Counted from the first letter of the stretch, positions 17,073 through 27,581 are shown. The stretch is 46,798 nt of DNA from Muribaculaceae bacterium (GCA_017547845.1 JAFYNZ010000050.1:1-46798); one strand, 5' to 3'. A program made the numbers and translations. The notes: a model not told the origin generated them from the sequence alone.

Positions 17073-20000
17073 TTACTTAACGTAAAACTTCTTACCGTTG
17101 ATGATGTAGATGCCTGGTTCGAGAGCCTTAACATCTTCGTAAGTACCGTTACGCTTGATGAGCATACCGCTTACAGTGTAGATATTGAGATTCTTAGCGT
17201 CAACGCCGATAGTGTCTACGCTTGAACCTTCGCTGATGTAAGTAGCAACGATATTTTCCTTGTTCTTACCTACTACATCATTGTTGTCTGTAATAGTTAC
17301 CATACCTACAGGGATAGTGAACTGGAATGTACCAGCTGGAGCGAGGTAAGGCTTGTGAAGTTCCATTACAGTAAACTTAGCAACATTACCTTCTACATTA
17401 TTAGTTTGATAAATAGTAGCAACTGGGTTACCGTTTTCATCAAGTTGTTGGAATGTAGTAGTTTGGTCACCGTTGAGTTCGATAGCCTTAGCACCGTCGA
17501 ATGTCACAGTGATTTCGTAGAGTTGTTCACCCTTCACTGTTGAGCCATCAGCAGGGCTGATGATAACTTCGTATTGTGGAGTTGCACCTTCGATAGTATA
17601 GTCGAAGCGAATGTCTTCTGTCATTGCAGCACCGTCAACCAAGCAATAGCCTGCAGGGATGATGATAGCGTATGTACCAGGTTCAGAAATCTTAGCATTT
17701 TCATTTTGAATGCTCAAAGTGAGACGGTTGTCACCTTCTGGGAATGAGAAGATGCTATAAGGAACCTTAGTCATTGTGCCATCTTCTGCTACTGTAGCAT
17801 AGTATGGGAAGTCGTTAGGACCTGCATCAGGAGCAACTGACAATGAAGAAGCGCCTTCGAATGTAACCTTGATAGTTGTAAGTTCTTCCACAACACCAGG
17901 AGTTGGGTCTGCTACTGCTGTCCAGTCGCTTGATACGCTTGTGATAGCGTAGTTGAGAGTGATTTCCTTATTAACGATACCACCTTCCAATTCTACAACA
18001 CCTGCAGGGATAACAACCTTATAGTTGCCTGATTCAGTGAATGTTTCAGCAAATTGGATTGCCAATGTTTGAGAAGAAACAGCACCCCAACCGATGATCG
18101 CAAGATCTTCAACTGATACTTTTGCTACTTCAACTCCATCCTTAACAAGAAGAACTGCGCCTGCAGCGTCTTTGTTCATACCGACGATTGATGGGTCGAA
18201 TGACAACGCGATAGCATCGATAGAAGCAACGATGCCTTCAGCAGGTTCTGCTACGTATGTGTAAGGAGCTACTGTTACGAGAGCTGCTTCATAGAATTCA
18301 GGAGCAGCTGCACCGTCCATATAGAATGCTGGTTGTGGGAAACCATTGATCCAAAGACCATATTTACCTTCATCTGTCAAGTTGATTGCAGAGCCGTCGA
18401 AGTTAACAAGACGGAACTTGTTAGTTTCACCTTCGATTGCTTGAGGCATTGCACGGTAGTAAGTACCGTTAGGCTTGATGATAGAGATCTTGCAATAGTC
18501 TTCGATAAGAGCGTAGTCGTTGATCTTAACTTCAGATACGTTTTCAAATGAGATAGTGATAACATCTGATGTAAGAGCCTTAACTGTAGTACCTGCAGCA
18601 GGAGTAACAACCATCTTAGGTTCACCTTGTGCAGCAATGCTATAGTAGTACTCAATACCCGGAGAATCTTCACCATCCATGAAGAATGAACCTTCTTCCA
18701 TGAAGAACATCAATGAAGTGTAAGTGTCTGGCAATTGACCATCGATAATTTCAAGACCATAAGTATAAGCAGCTGTAAGAACAGGCTTAACTACTGCGCT
18801 CTTTTCCCAATTATCGTCAGCCACGAGCATCATCTTACCATAATCAGCCTTAAGAGTGTTAGGGTTGATTTCTACTGTGCTGCAGCCTTCAAACTTGATT
18901 TGGATATCTTCATAAGAGTCGATCTTAGAACCGTTTGCAGGAGTTACAATCATCTGAGTAGCCTTAGCCACTTGGAGTTGTGATTGATTCCAGTAGTTAG
19001 TACCGTTAGGATAGTTCTCGCCATCAGTGATGAATGAACCAGCCTTAACGAAGAGACCATATGTACCTTCTTCAGTGATAGGGAATTCCTTGTAAGCAGC
19101 AACTGCTGATTGATCTTCGCAAGATACGAGACGGAACTTGTTAGTTTCGCCTTCGATAGCAACAGGCTTCAACAAGTGAACGAATGAAGAACCTGAAGTA
19201 ACACCGATGTAGCGAGCAGCAGGGTCTGTATCGAATACAGAGTTTGTAGTCACATTTTGAGCACCTGTGATTTCGAGGATAAATGTATCGTCATCGATCT
19301 TAGTAACCTTAGAACCTTGAGCAGGAGTTACTTCCATCTTTGGAGACATATCCATGCTACCATCTACATAGATGTATGGTTCTTCCCAAACTTGAGTATT
19401 ATAAGAACCATCTACCAAGAATGAACCTGGAGCGATGTAAAGACCATAGCTACCCGCAGCCTTGATAGGAAGTGGGAATGAGTTGCCAGAGTTCAAACCT
19501 GTATCAACGAGACGGAACATGTTAGCTTCACCTTCTACAGCTTCAGCCTTGAGGTATGTGTAGATGTAACCGTTGTTGGTAATAGCGATTGTAGCATCAG
19601 AAGCGATTTCTGCGCTTTCTACACCTGTGAATTGAACAGTGAATGTATCGTTATCGATCATCGCTACTGTAGAATCCTTCTCTGGAGAGATGATCATTGC
19701 AGGAGCGTTAGGGTCATTAGTAAGATTGTAGTAGAGAATCATCTCTTCATTCTTATTTGACTCATCACCGTTGTAATAGAATTCACTTGCTGGGATATAG
19801 AGGCGATAGATTTGGTTGCCTTCAGGGAATTCATTGTAAAGAGTGTAAGAACCATCACCATTGTCAGTGAATTCAGCCCACAATGCAGTACTGAACCATG
19901 ATTGTTCTACTTCATCATATACTTGGAAGCAGCAGTTCCATGCACGGTTGAACCATGTGATAGTCTCACCTTCCTTAGGAGATACCTTTACAGAAAGAGA

Positions 20001-22973
20001 GTAGAAGTCTACTGCTTCTTCTTCTGTAGCACCACCTTGTGGATCAAAGATTACGCCGTAAGGACTTTCTGGTGCAGAACCTTCGATAGTATAGTTGAAT
20101 GTTGCGCCTTCGAACGCCTTGCCGCTACCGAGTGTAAGAGCGTCAGCTGGGATTACGAATTCGTATTCACCACCTTCGAAGTAAGATTTTGAGAACCAGT
20201 AAGAAACTGTGTTGCGAGTAGCACCCCAACGTACTTGACCGAGAACTTCTTCTACAACAGCGCCATCTTTCTTAAGAGTAGCAGTCACTGTTTCGCTTGC
20301 AGTGATATTAGACTCATTGTTGAAGCAGATAGCGATATAGTCGAGTTGCTCTACTACAGAACCAGGAACTGGATCCACTGTCATGTCAGGGAGTACGAGT
20401 GTATAGTATGCATCGTATGCAGCATTCACGTTAGCAGTATCACCGTTGAAATTGAATGTACCTGCAGGAACATGGAGGCGATACTTACCAGCTTGCATGT
20501 AGTTCAATGCATCAGCCCAATAAGCATCATAAGGTACGAGTTTGTAAGTAGTACCAGACACCAATTCAGGAACGTATGCTACAACATCACTCCAGTCTTC
20601 CCAATATGATACCCAGTATTGGAGGTAGATGCAAGAGTTTTCGTTGAGAGCAGCAGCGCTGATAGCCACAGAGTCTGCGCCTGTGATATCGAGTGTGAAG
20701 TTGAAGTCTTCCAAAGACAATTCAGCAGGAGCGTCTTCTGTACCGCTTGCCGGAGTCGCAGTGATAACTACTGGATCGTAAGCAGGAGCTACGTATTTAA
20801 TCCATGTTTCGTAAGCTTCTGACTTGCTACCATCAGCATATGTGAAGTAGCCAGCAGGAATTTTGAACTTGTAAGCAACACCTTCCTCCAAAGAAGAGAA
20901 CATGTCAGCGTCCGGAGTAAGTGCGTACTCAGTATCGCTCACCTTAGATGCTGTGTAGCGAACGTAGCAAGTCTCAATAGTTGAGCCAGGAACTACGCTG
21001 AAGATACCGAAGTCAGTCCATTCGCTTGTGATAGTCGCTGTAGTGTTTTCGAAAGTAGCTGTAGCGTTAAGATTGCTCAAAGTCACAGCTTCTTCTGCAG
21101 TAGCACCACCTACCAAAGATACGATCATGTTAGGTTGTGGTACAGCTGCAGCAATTGTATATGTAACTTCGAATGCAGGGCATATCTTAGGATTATCAGA
21201 ACCGAAGGCATATTCTACCATTGCACCTTCAGGAACCTTGAGTGTATAGACGCCTTCTTCTGTGATAGGTGTTTCAAAATTCACGTAAAGTGACATATAA
21301 GTTGACGCATCTGCATAACCCATTTGACCTTCAGCTACAAGTTCACTAGCAGCATTGTAAAGTTTTGGGCTCTTGCTACCGTCATAATCCATTGAACCTG
21401 GATAATCAGCTGCGCTGAATTCAAAGACGATCATTTTAAGTTCTTCCACTGTGCTGCCATCTGCAGGAGTGATAGCGATAGGCAATGCACCCAATTTAGA
21501 ATCGTCACCCGCTTTGACTGTGTAGTACAATGAGATTTCTTTGCTAACACCATCGGCGAATTTAACTACACCTGCAGGGATAACAATCTTATAGTTGCCT
21601 TCTGTTGTATAGGCTTCTACACCCATGAATTCAACAGGAACATACAAACGAAGTGCGTTTGATGCTGCTGCAGCTTCAAAGAAGACATAACCGGCAGGCA
21701 TGTACGAACCTGTCAAGTCATCTTCCATAAATGCTGTTGGGATGTTTGTGCCCATCATCATATCCAATTCAGCCAATTCGATAGAGCTGTAGTCAGGGAA
21801 TGTGAGGATGATTTCACGGATTTCCGATACAGTTGAGTTGTTTGCAGGATCTGCTGTAAATGCAGCGTCAATTTCAGTTGGAGCTGCAGGAGCATTGAGA
21901 GTGAAGTTCAATACATACTCTTCTGTGTTCAAGTTTTCGTTGTCGCCATTAAACTTAACCAAACCCGCAGGGATTACGATGCGATAGTTGCCTCCATACA
22001 AATTAGCATAGCATTCTTTGTCAATAGAATATGTGATAGTTGTACCTGATGCTGATGCGTCCATAACACCTGCTGCACAGAGGTTTGGAACCAATTCTGT
22101 TGAACCATCTTCTGCTACAACATAGAATACGTATGGATACATTGTCTTAGAAGCAGCTTTCTCAACACCTTCGAATGTGAGCGATACGCTTTCAAAGCTG
22201 TCGATTGTAGCACCTTCTTCGATGCTCCATGTAGCTTTGATAGCAGGAGCAGCCGGTTTTACAGTGTAATAGAACTTCCATTCGCTGCTGCCCTTCATGC
22301 CTGAACCGCATACGAAAGTTTCTTCAGGGAATACAAGAGTGTAGTCACCCGCTTCAGTGATTTCTTCATCGAAGCTGAATGAGTAAGTGTTGACATTCAT
22401 CTTGTTTTCCAATGCCTTTTCAGCTACCAAAGTTTCACCCTTGTAGAGCTTAGCACTGTTGCGAGCGCCGTAGATCTTAGTAGTGAAGTTGATAGTGAAG
22501 TCCTTGAGGCTTGACACTTCAGAGCCATCTTCAGGAACGATAGATGCTACGTAGTCTTCAAGGTTTGAAGCACGAACGTAGTCGAATGTCACTTCGTAAG
22601 GAGTAGTAGAAACTACTGACTTGAAGTAAACTGTTGTACCACGATTGCCTGCTGAGAAGACGAAAGTCTTAGTCTTAGCAGCTTCATCGCGTACAGTCTC
22701 GATAACCTCTGTGTAGGTGTTATCGGTAAATGGAACGAAGTTGGTATTTGCATCCACAGATGATGTCAATGTGATTGTACCATCATAGTTTGCAAAATAC
22801 CTACCTGTCACTGTGGTATTGGCGTCAATAGTGTAGGTCTGACCCGGCACTAAATAGTCCAAATCCACAGTCTGTGTAGTATTGGCCTTAGCGGCAACGC
22901 CAGAAAGACACAACACCACCAACAAAAAGGCCGCCTTAAGCCAATTTGCCGAGAGTAAGGATTTTTTTTCCAT
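17073..22973 (-). CDS. Giant secreted protein of about 15 Ig-like repeats with a C-terminal sorting-like tail
   Basis: 1966 residues. A signal peptide (1-30, with the hydrophobic core AAFLLVVLCLSGVAA) precedes an N-terminal domain (about 31-140). An array of about 15 beta-sandwich units of 100-125 residues follows. Each opens with a variant of P-A-D-G-S-T-V-x-x-L (first at about 147), then a strand such as I-x-I-x-F-x-G-A, and later I-P-A-G, F-x-D-G and Y-x-Y-T-I. This is like the SbsA-type bacterial Ig domain. The last 46 residues (VDAKNLNIYTVSGMLIKRNG to the final GIYIINGKKFYVK) resemble the end of a type IX secretion sorting domain. It probably extends from the cell surface as a rod-like adhesin or scaffold; the ligand is unknown. 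A divergent neighbour shares the repeat. Confidence 0.85.
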   Translation of the reverse strand: MEKKSLLSANWLKAAFLLVVLCLSGVAAKANTTQTVDLDYLVPGQTYTIDANTTVTGRYFANYDGTITLTSSVDANTNFVPFTDNTYTEVIETVRDEAAKTKTFVFSAGNRGTTVYFKSVVSTTPYEVTFDYVRASNLEDYVASIVPEDGSEVSSLKDFTINFTTKIYGARNSAKLYKGETLVAEKALENKMNVNTYSFSFDEEITEAGDYTLVFPEETFVCGSGMKGSSEWKFYYTVKPAAPAIKATWSIEEGATIDSFESVSLTFEGVEKAASKTMYPYVFYVVAEDGSTELVPNLCAAGVMDASASGTTITYSIDKECYANLYGGNYRIVIPAGLVKFNGDNENLNTEEYVLNFTLNAPAAPTEIDAAFTADPANNSTVSEIREIILTFPDYSSIELAELDMMMGTNIPTAFMEDDLTGSYMPAGYVFFEAAAASNALRLYVPVEFMGVEAYTTEGNYKIVIPAGVVKFADGVSKEISLYYTVKAGDDSKLGALPIAITPADGSTVEELKMIVFEFSAADYPGSMDYDGSKSPKLYNAASELVAEGQMGYADASTYMSLYVNFETPITEEGVYTLKVPEGAMVEYAFGSDNPKICPAFEVTYTIAAAVPQPNMIVSLVGGATAEEAVTLSNLNATATFENTTATITSEWTDFGIFSVVPGSTIETCYVRYTASKVSDTEYALTPDADMFSSLEEGVAYKFKIPAGYFTYADGSKSEAYETWIKYVAPAYDPVVITATPASGTEDAPAELSLEDFNFTLDITGADSVAISAAALNENSCIYLQYWVSYWEDWSDVVAYVPELVSGTTYKLVPYDAYWADALNYMQAGKYRLHVPAGTFNFNGDTANVNAAYDAYYTLVLPDMTVDPVPGSVVEQLDYIAICFNNESNITASETVTATLKKDGAVVEEVLGQVRWGATRNTVSYWFSKSYFEGGEYEFVIPADALTLGSGKAFEGATFNYTIEGSAPESPYGVIFDPQGGATEEEAVDFYSLSVKVSPKEGETITWFNRAWNCCFQVYDEVEQSWFSTALWAEFTDNGDGSYTLYNEFPEGNQIYRLYIPASEFYYNGDESNKNEEMILYYNLTNDPNAPAMIISPEKDSTVAMIDNDTFTVQFTGVESAEIASDATIAITNNGYIYTYLKAEAVEGEANMFRLVDTGLNSGNSFPLPIKAAGSYGLYIAPGSFLVDGSYNTQVWEEPYIYVDGSMDMSPKMEVTPAQGSKVTKIDDDTFILEITGAQNVTTNSVFDTDPAARYIGVTSGSSFVHLLKPVAIEGETNKFRLVSCEDQSAVAAYKEFPITEEGTYGLFVKAGSFITDGENYPNGTNYWNQSQLQVAKATQMIVTPANGSKIDSYEDIQIKFEGCSTVEINPNTLKADYGKMMLVADDNWEKSAVVKPVLTAAYTYGLEIIDGQLPDTYTSLMFFMEEGSFFMDGEDSPGIEYYYSIAAQGEPKMVVTPAAGTTVKALTSDVITISFENVSEVKINDYALIEDYCKISIIKPNGTYYRAMPQAIEGETNKFRLVNFDGSAINLTDEGKYGLWINGFPQPAFYMDGAAAPEFYEAALVTVAPYTYVAEPAEGIVASIDAIALSFDPSIVGMNKDAAGAVLLVKDGVEVAKVSVEDLAIIGWGAVSSQTLAIQFAETFTESGNYKVVIPAGVVELEGGIVNKEITLNYAITSVSSDWTAVADPTPGVVEELTTIKVTFEGASSLSVAPDAGPNDFPYYATVAEDGTMTKVPYSIFSFPEGDNRLTLSIQNENAKISEPGTYAIIIPAGYCLVDGAAMTEDIRFDYTIEGATPQYEVIISPADGSTVKGEQLYEITVTFDGAKAIELNGDQTTTFQQLDENGNPVATIYQTNNVEGNVAKFTVMELHKPYLAPAGTFQFTIPVGMVTITDNNDVVGKNKENIVATYISEGSSVDTIGVDAKNLNIYTVSGMLIKRNGTYEDVKALEPGIYIINGKKFYVK

Positions 22974-23287
22974 AGACTTGTGGTTTTAGTTAATAATTAA
23001 TATAGTTAAAAGTTAAAATTCCTAAGTAGGGCTTTTATACGCGCCAAAATTAGTTATTTTTTTTTAATTTCCGAAATATTAAGCCCATAAAATCACTCAA
23101 ACCACCCACCTAAAATTAATTATGTGACAAATAACACTTTTTTAACACTATATTAACAATAAAATAAGTAACAAATAACTAACTTTGCACCGATTTTATC
23201 GTCGCTTGTAACCGATTGAAAACGAAGCAAAAATCAAAATAAGAACAATAAATACAAATAGATAATAACCAATTTTTTATCAACTCA
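22974..23287. other. Divergent promoter region between the two large secreted-protein genes
   Basis: 314 bp, very AT-rich. It holds a minus-strand -7 element TAATTTTG (23052-23045), with a weak TTTCG-like -33, for the giant Ig-repeat gene. It also holds a plus-strand -7 element TAACTTTG (23180-23187) for the Omp28-type gene, giving it a leader of about 95 nt. No ORF is seen. Confidence 0.55.
23180..23187 (+). promoter_or_regulatory. -7 element of the Omp28-type gene
   Basis: TAACTTTG, an exact TAnnTTTG match. No clear TTG box at the right distance. The run of A-rich sequence that follows forms the leader to ATG 23288. Confidence 0.5.
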
Positions 23288-26200
23288 ATGAAACAGAAAT
23301 TTTTAGCAATCTCATTGATGGTTGTTAGCATGATTTTGGGCGTTTCTCCTGCATTTGCTCAAGGAGCAGCACCTAAATTCCACGTTTTCAACTTCAATGA
23401 CGGCTCCATCCTCCAAAACATTTCCGACAACGGAAAGTGGGGCGTGGCATTTGGCTCTAACCAAGCCAATTCTCTTTGGAATTTTTATCCAAAATTGATC
23501 GATTTCAGCAATGACAAAGTCATCGAACTCCTCACAGAAGAAGAACTCGATGGTGCTATCAACTGTGCTGCAGCGACCGACGTTACAGACGATGGTCAAT
23601 TGGTAGTCGGCAACTATGGCAATGCTCCTGCCATCTACCACGTCGACAGAGCTAAATGGGAAAAGCTTCCTGTGCCTGAAGCACCAAATGGATTCTCTTG
23701 GGATGATGGTTATGTCAACTCTGTGACTCCTGACGGCAAGTGGGCTGTCGGCACAATGAGCTACAACTCATACTTCGGCGAAATCCCTGTGCTTTGGAAT
23801 CTCGAAGGCACTCCTACTATCGTTGAGACACTCTACCCTCTTGAAGACATGAGCGGTTTCTCTCAAGACCAGACACGCTTCATGAGCATCACAGCCGACG
23901 GCAAGAAGATTGCAGGTTGCGTTTCCTACAGCTACCCTGACGATGTGATGTACTTCATTTATGATGTTGATAGCGAGACTTGGACTCCTATCGGCTATGA
24001 CTTCTCAAACGGCAAGTTCACTGCAAAAATCGAAGGCATGCACCACACCGACGGCCTCGTACTTTCAAGTGACGGCAAGTGGGCTACCGGTAGCGTTTAT
24101 ATGGTGAAAGCTGTCGACGGCTCTGAATTTGGCAACCAATACAAGACCACTTACATCTACGACATTGCCAACGACACATTCACACTCTACGACTCTACGG
24201 AAGACACAGGCATGATTGGCAACGTGGTAAGCAACAACGGCGTAGTATTTGCAAGCACACCCGACGGCTCTCCTGTGCGTGAATGGCATGGTCGCGTAGG
24301 CAGCTACTGGTACTCTTTCGACCAAATCCTCAAGCAAGTCTACGACATCGAGTTTGTCGGCGCTACTGGCTATGACAATACCGGTACGATGTGGGCAATG
24401 AGCGAAGACAGCAAGCGTTTCGTATCATTCTCATACCCTCAAGGCGAGTCATACATGGTGGAACTCCCTGAGACTTTCGCTGAGCTTTCCAAGAAGGTTG
24501 ACCTCCTCGGCAACTACACCATCGCTCCGGCTAATGGCAAGACATTCTCTTCTCTTCAGACTATGCAAATCACTTTCGACCGCAACGTTGAAGTTGTAGG
24601 CGATGCTTCTTCTGTAGCCATCTTTGACTCTGAAGGCAACGAAGTGAAGGCTGCCAACAAGGTAGAAATCAAGGCCGGTCAAACTAAGGTGATAGAAATC
24701 AGCTTCGGTCGTGCTGTCACTCTCGAAGCAAACAAACGCTATAGCGTAGTGATCCCTGCAGGAATGATTCAGATCGCAGGCGACCCAAATCAGAAGAACA
24801 AAGAGATCACAGTGCGCTATACAGGTCGCGAAAAGGCTCCTGTAGCTGTGAAATCAATCTCTCCTGCCGATGGTGCATCAGTGGCTCTCGTCAACCTCAC
24901 TTCCAACCCTGTGGTTGCGACATTTGACGCTGACCTCACTCTCTGCGAAAACCCTGACAATGCTCCTAAGGCTCATCTCTATCTCCAACTCGAAGACAAC
25001 ACCGAAGAACTTCTCGCTGACATGTATACACTCATTGCAGCAGACCAACTTCTCGTCTATCCGTTGAACGACCAATACCTCTACGAAGGTAGCACTTATC
25101 GCATCAGCATCGATGCCGGCACTGTAGCTGACATCACAGGCAACAATGCCAACGAAGCAATCTCGTTCACCTACAAGGGTTCATACGTGCGTGAAATCCA
25201 AGGCGACGACAACACTATCTTCGAAGAAAACTTCGACGACTGGTCATTGACATTCTCTCAAATCCTCCTCTACGAAGGCGACCACAACACTCCTACTGCA
25301 GAGATGGCCGCATTTGAGTTTGACACAGACAATACTCCTTGGAACTTCTCATTACGTGATGACGAGACTACTGCAGACTTCGCTGCTGCTTCTCACTCTA
25401 TCTACACCAATAAGGGCAAGTCTGACGACTGGATGTCGACTCCACAACTCTATATCCCAGACGACAAGTGTGTACTCACATTCGATGCACAGACCCTCAA
25501 CAATACAGGCGACAAACTCAAGGTTGTGATCTGGGAAAACAAAGAGGTAATCAACACCCTCACTGAGCGTGTGATGGAAGACTACCGCAGCAATGCTAAA
25601 GTGATCATGGACAAGGAACTCAAGTCAGGCGGCAGCCAAATGCTCGCCGGCGAATGGGAACACTTCGCATTCGACCTCGCTGAATATGCCGGTAAGGAAA
25701 TCTACATCGGTTTCATCAACGAAAACGAAAACAAGGGCATGGTCTTCGTCGACAATATCATCGTGAAACGTAACGCAGAATTTGTCATCTCTCTTGAAAA
25801 CGAAGAGACAGTAGTGCGCCAAGACAACGCCGAAATCAAGGGCCGTATCCGTATCGACAACGAAACTGAGACTTACACGACTGCAATCTTCGTACTCAAA
25901 GACGCAGAAGGCAAGGCTCTCGAAACTATCACCGAAGACGGCCTCGCTCTCAAACAAGGCGACATCCACCCATTTAAGTTTGCGACTCGCCTCCCTCTCG
26001 AGTATGGCAAGACAGTGAAGTTCACCGTAGACGTTGCTCTCGGTCAACACAAGAACTCTGCTCGCGGTGTCATCAAAAACCTTTCATTCACTCCGACTAA
26101 GCGCGTAGTGGTGGAAAAGATGACCGGTAACACTTGTGTAAACTGTCCTAAGGGTATCATTGCATTCGACCTTCTCCACGACACTTATGGCGACCTCTTT

Positions 26201-27121
26201 ATCCCTGTGGCTATCCACACCTACACTGGCGACCCATTCAACTCTGGTCTATCTGCCTACAGTTCATTCCTCGGCCTCGTCGGTGCTCCAAGTGGTGTCG
26301 TAAACCGCAGTGGTGTTGTCACTTATCCTATGGATCAAGACGAAAACGGCGCATGGAGATACTCCAACCCAAGCAACCCACTCTGGTGGGACGCAGTAGC
26401 AGCAGAGTTTAAGGTACTCGCTGAAGCCGACATCAATGTCAAGAGCGCAGTCTACGACGCAACCGATAAGACTATCAACATCCCCGTCAAGACTCAGTTT
26501 GCTGTCGATGCCGAAGGTCTAAACCTCAACCTCTTCGCTGTAATCCTTGAAAACGGTCTTGATGGCGCATATCAAGTAAGCAACCTTTCCGGCTACACCG
26601 ACCCAATCCTCGGCGAATGGGGTCAAGGTGGCGAATATGGCAAGGCTGCTGTGCCTTACACTTACGACCACGTAGCTCGTGGCATCTACGGCACAACATG
26701 GAACGGTACAGGTGGTCTCATCCCATCAAATGTCGTTTCAGGCGAAGTGTATGAAAACACACTCTCACTCGCTATCCCTGAGACTATCCGCGACATCAAG
26801 AACTGCGAAGCTGTCGTTATGCTCATCGACGCCAACAATGGTAAGGTATTGAATGCTGCAGTCGGCAAACTCTATGACGCTGCAAGCGTAGACGGCATCG
26901 AGCAAAGCAACGATATCAACATCATCGCTGTCCGCGACAATGTAGTAGTAACTACTGAAGGCGAAGCACAAGTAGAAATCATCGGTGTAAATGGTGCTGT
27001 CATCAACCGTGCTAACGGCTACAACAACATCACAGTAAACGCAAACGGCTATCGTGGCATCGCTATCGTTCGCGTTGTGACTGAAGGCTCTACTAAGATC
27101 CAAAAGGTAGTGCTTAAATAA
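23288..27121 (+). CDS. Secreted multidomain protein: Ig-like repeats, anchor domain, Omp28-related domain, sorting-like tail
   Basis: 1277 residues. Signal peptide 1-25 (ending SPAFAQ). Residues 26-400 carry repeated W-x-V-G and S-x-D-G-K-W segments (NISDNGKWGVAFG, TPDGKWAVG, SSDGKWATG), suggesting a beta-propeller. Two Ig-like units follow at about 413 (APANGKTFSSLQ) and 524 (SPADGASVALV). A choice-of-anchor/jelly-roll domain starts near 645 (EENFDDW, later DDWMSTPQ). Next is an Omp28-related region with VEKMTGNTCVNCPKG near 940-955, whose CxxC recalls thioredoxin folds. The last 75 residues (from VDGIEQSND) look like a type IX sorting domain ending KIQKVVLK. It is probably surface-attached or released, and may act with the divergent giant protein; the ligand is unknown. 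Confidence 0.85.
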   Translation: MKQKFLAISLMVVSMILGVSPAFAQGAAPKFHVFNFNDGSILQNISDNGKWGVAFGSNQANSLWNFYPKLIDFSNDKVIELLTEEELDGAINCAAATDVTDDGQLVVGNYGNAPAIYHVDRAKWEKLPVPEAPNGFSWDDGYVNSVTPDGKWAVGTMSYNSYFGEIPVLWNLEGTPTIVETLYPLEDMSGFSQDQTRFMSITADGKKIAGCVSYSYPDDVMYFIYDVDSETWTPIGYDFSNGKFTAKIEGMHHTDGLVLSSDGKWATGSVYMVKAVDGSEFGNQYKTTYIYDIANDTFTLYDSTEDTGMIGNVVSNNGVVFASTPDGSPVREWHGRVGSYWYSFDQILKQVYDIEFVGATGYDNTGTMWAMSEDSKRFVSFSYPQGESYMVELPETFAELSKKVDLLGNYTIAPANGKTFSSLQTMQITFDRNVEVVGDASSVAIFDSEGNEVKAANKVEIKAGQTKVIEISFGRAVTLEANKRYSVVIPAGMIQIAGDPNQKNKEITVRYTGREKAPVAVKSISPADGASVALVNLTSNPVVATFDADLTLCENPDNAPKAHLYLQLEDNTEELLADMYTLIAADQLLVYPLNDQYLYEGSTYRISIDAGTVADITGNNANEAISFTYKGSYVREIQGDDNTIFEENFDDWSLTFSQILLYEGDHNTPTAEMAAFEFDTDNTPWNFSLRDDETTADFAAASHSIYTNKGKSDDWMSTPQLYIPDDKCVLTFDAQTLNNTGDKLKVVIWENKEVINTLTERVMEDYRSNAKVIMDKELKSGGSQMLAGEWEHFAFDLAEYAGKEIYIGFINENENKGMVFVDNIIVKRNAEFVISLENEETVVRQDNAEIKGRIRIDNETETYTTAIFVLKDAEGKALETITEDGLALKQGDIHPFKFATRLPLEYGKTVKFTVDVALGQHKNSARGVIKNLSFTPTKRVVVEKMTGNTCVNCPKGIIAFDLLHDTYGDLFIPVAIHTYTGDPFNSGLSAYSSFLGLVGAPSGVVNRSGVVTYPMDQDENGAWRYSNPSNPLWWDAVAAEFKVLAEADINVKSAVYDATDKTINIPVKTQFAVDAEGLNLNLFAVILENGLDGAYQVSNLSGYTDPILGEWGQGGEYGKAAVPYTYDHVARGIYGTTWNGTGGLIPSNVVSGEVYENTLSLAIPETIRDIKNCEAVVMLIDANNGKVLNAAVGKLYDAASVDGIEQSNDINIIAVRDNVVVTTEGEAQVEIIGVNGAVINRANGYNNITVNANGYRGIAIVRVVTEGSTKIQKVVLK

Positions 27122-27153
27122 TAGCAACTCTTCGGAGTAAGCATATAAGTTAG

Positions 27154-27193
27154 AAAAAAATCTCTGCGGCAATTTCGTCGCAGAGATTTTTTT
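27154..27193. terminator. Strong bidirectional terminator
   Basis: AAAAAAATCTCTGCG (27154-27168) pairs perfectly over 15 bp with its complement at 27179-27193. It ends the Omp28-type gene. It also abuts the -7 element TAACTTTG (27197-27204) of the next gene, so the terminator's 3' arm occupies the spacer region of that promoter. Confidence 0.9.
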
Positions 27194-27221
27194 GATTAAC
27201 TTTGAGCAAAATTTTCAAGCT

Positions 27222-27563
27222 ATGGCGATTTCGCTATTAATAACCATAATCCCCTTAGCAATAGTCAGCGCCATATTGGTCACACTCGCAGTCACCATAT
27301 ACCGTGGCAAAGGCGACACGCTGATAGCAGGCTACAACACTGCCTCGGCTGAGGAAAAAGCGCAATACGACATCAAGCGTCTACGCCGTGCGACAGCATT
27401 GACACTGCTGACCATCGCGGCAACATTGTCGGTCTATGCTGTGTACCTCTGCATTGCCGATGAGCAAAACAGCGCATTAGCAGCAATCTTGCTAACAGTG
27501 ACTATCGTTGCAATCAGCGTCATCGGAGTCATAGTCTTGAACACCTATTGCAAAAAGAAATAA
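27222..27563 (+). CDS. DUF3784 family small membrane protein
   Basis: 113 residues from ATG 27222. An upstream TTG would add ten residues that overlap the -7 box, so it is rejected. There are three hydrophobic helices (about 3-25, 58-78 and 83-105). Between the first two lies the family signature G-K-G-D-x-L-I-A-G-Y-N-T with following A-E-E-K-A-Q-Y-D. DUF3784 proteins are widespread small membrane proteins of unknown function in Firmicutes and Bacteroidota. The stop is 18 bp before the GNAT gene, so they form a two-gene unit. Confidence 0.8.
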   Translation: MAISLLITIIPLAIVSAILVTLAVTIYRGKGDTLIAGYNTASAEEKAQYDIKRLRRATALTLLTIAATLSVYAVYLCIADEQNSALAAILLTVTIVAISVIGVIVLNTYCKKK

Positions 27564-27581
27564 AACAACTAAATCATAGAT

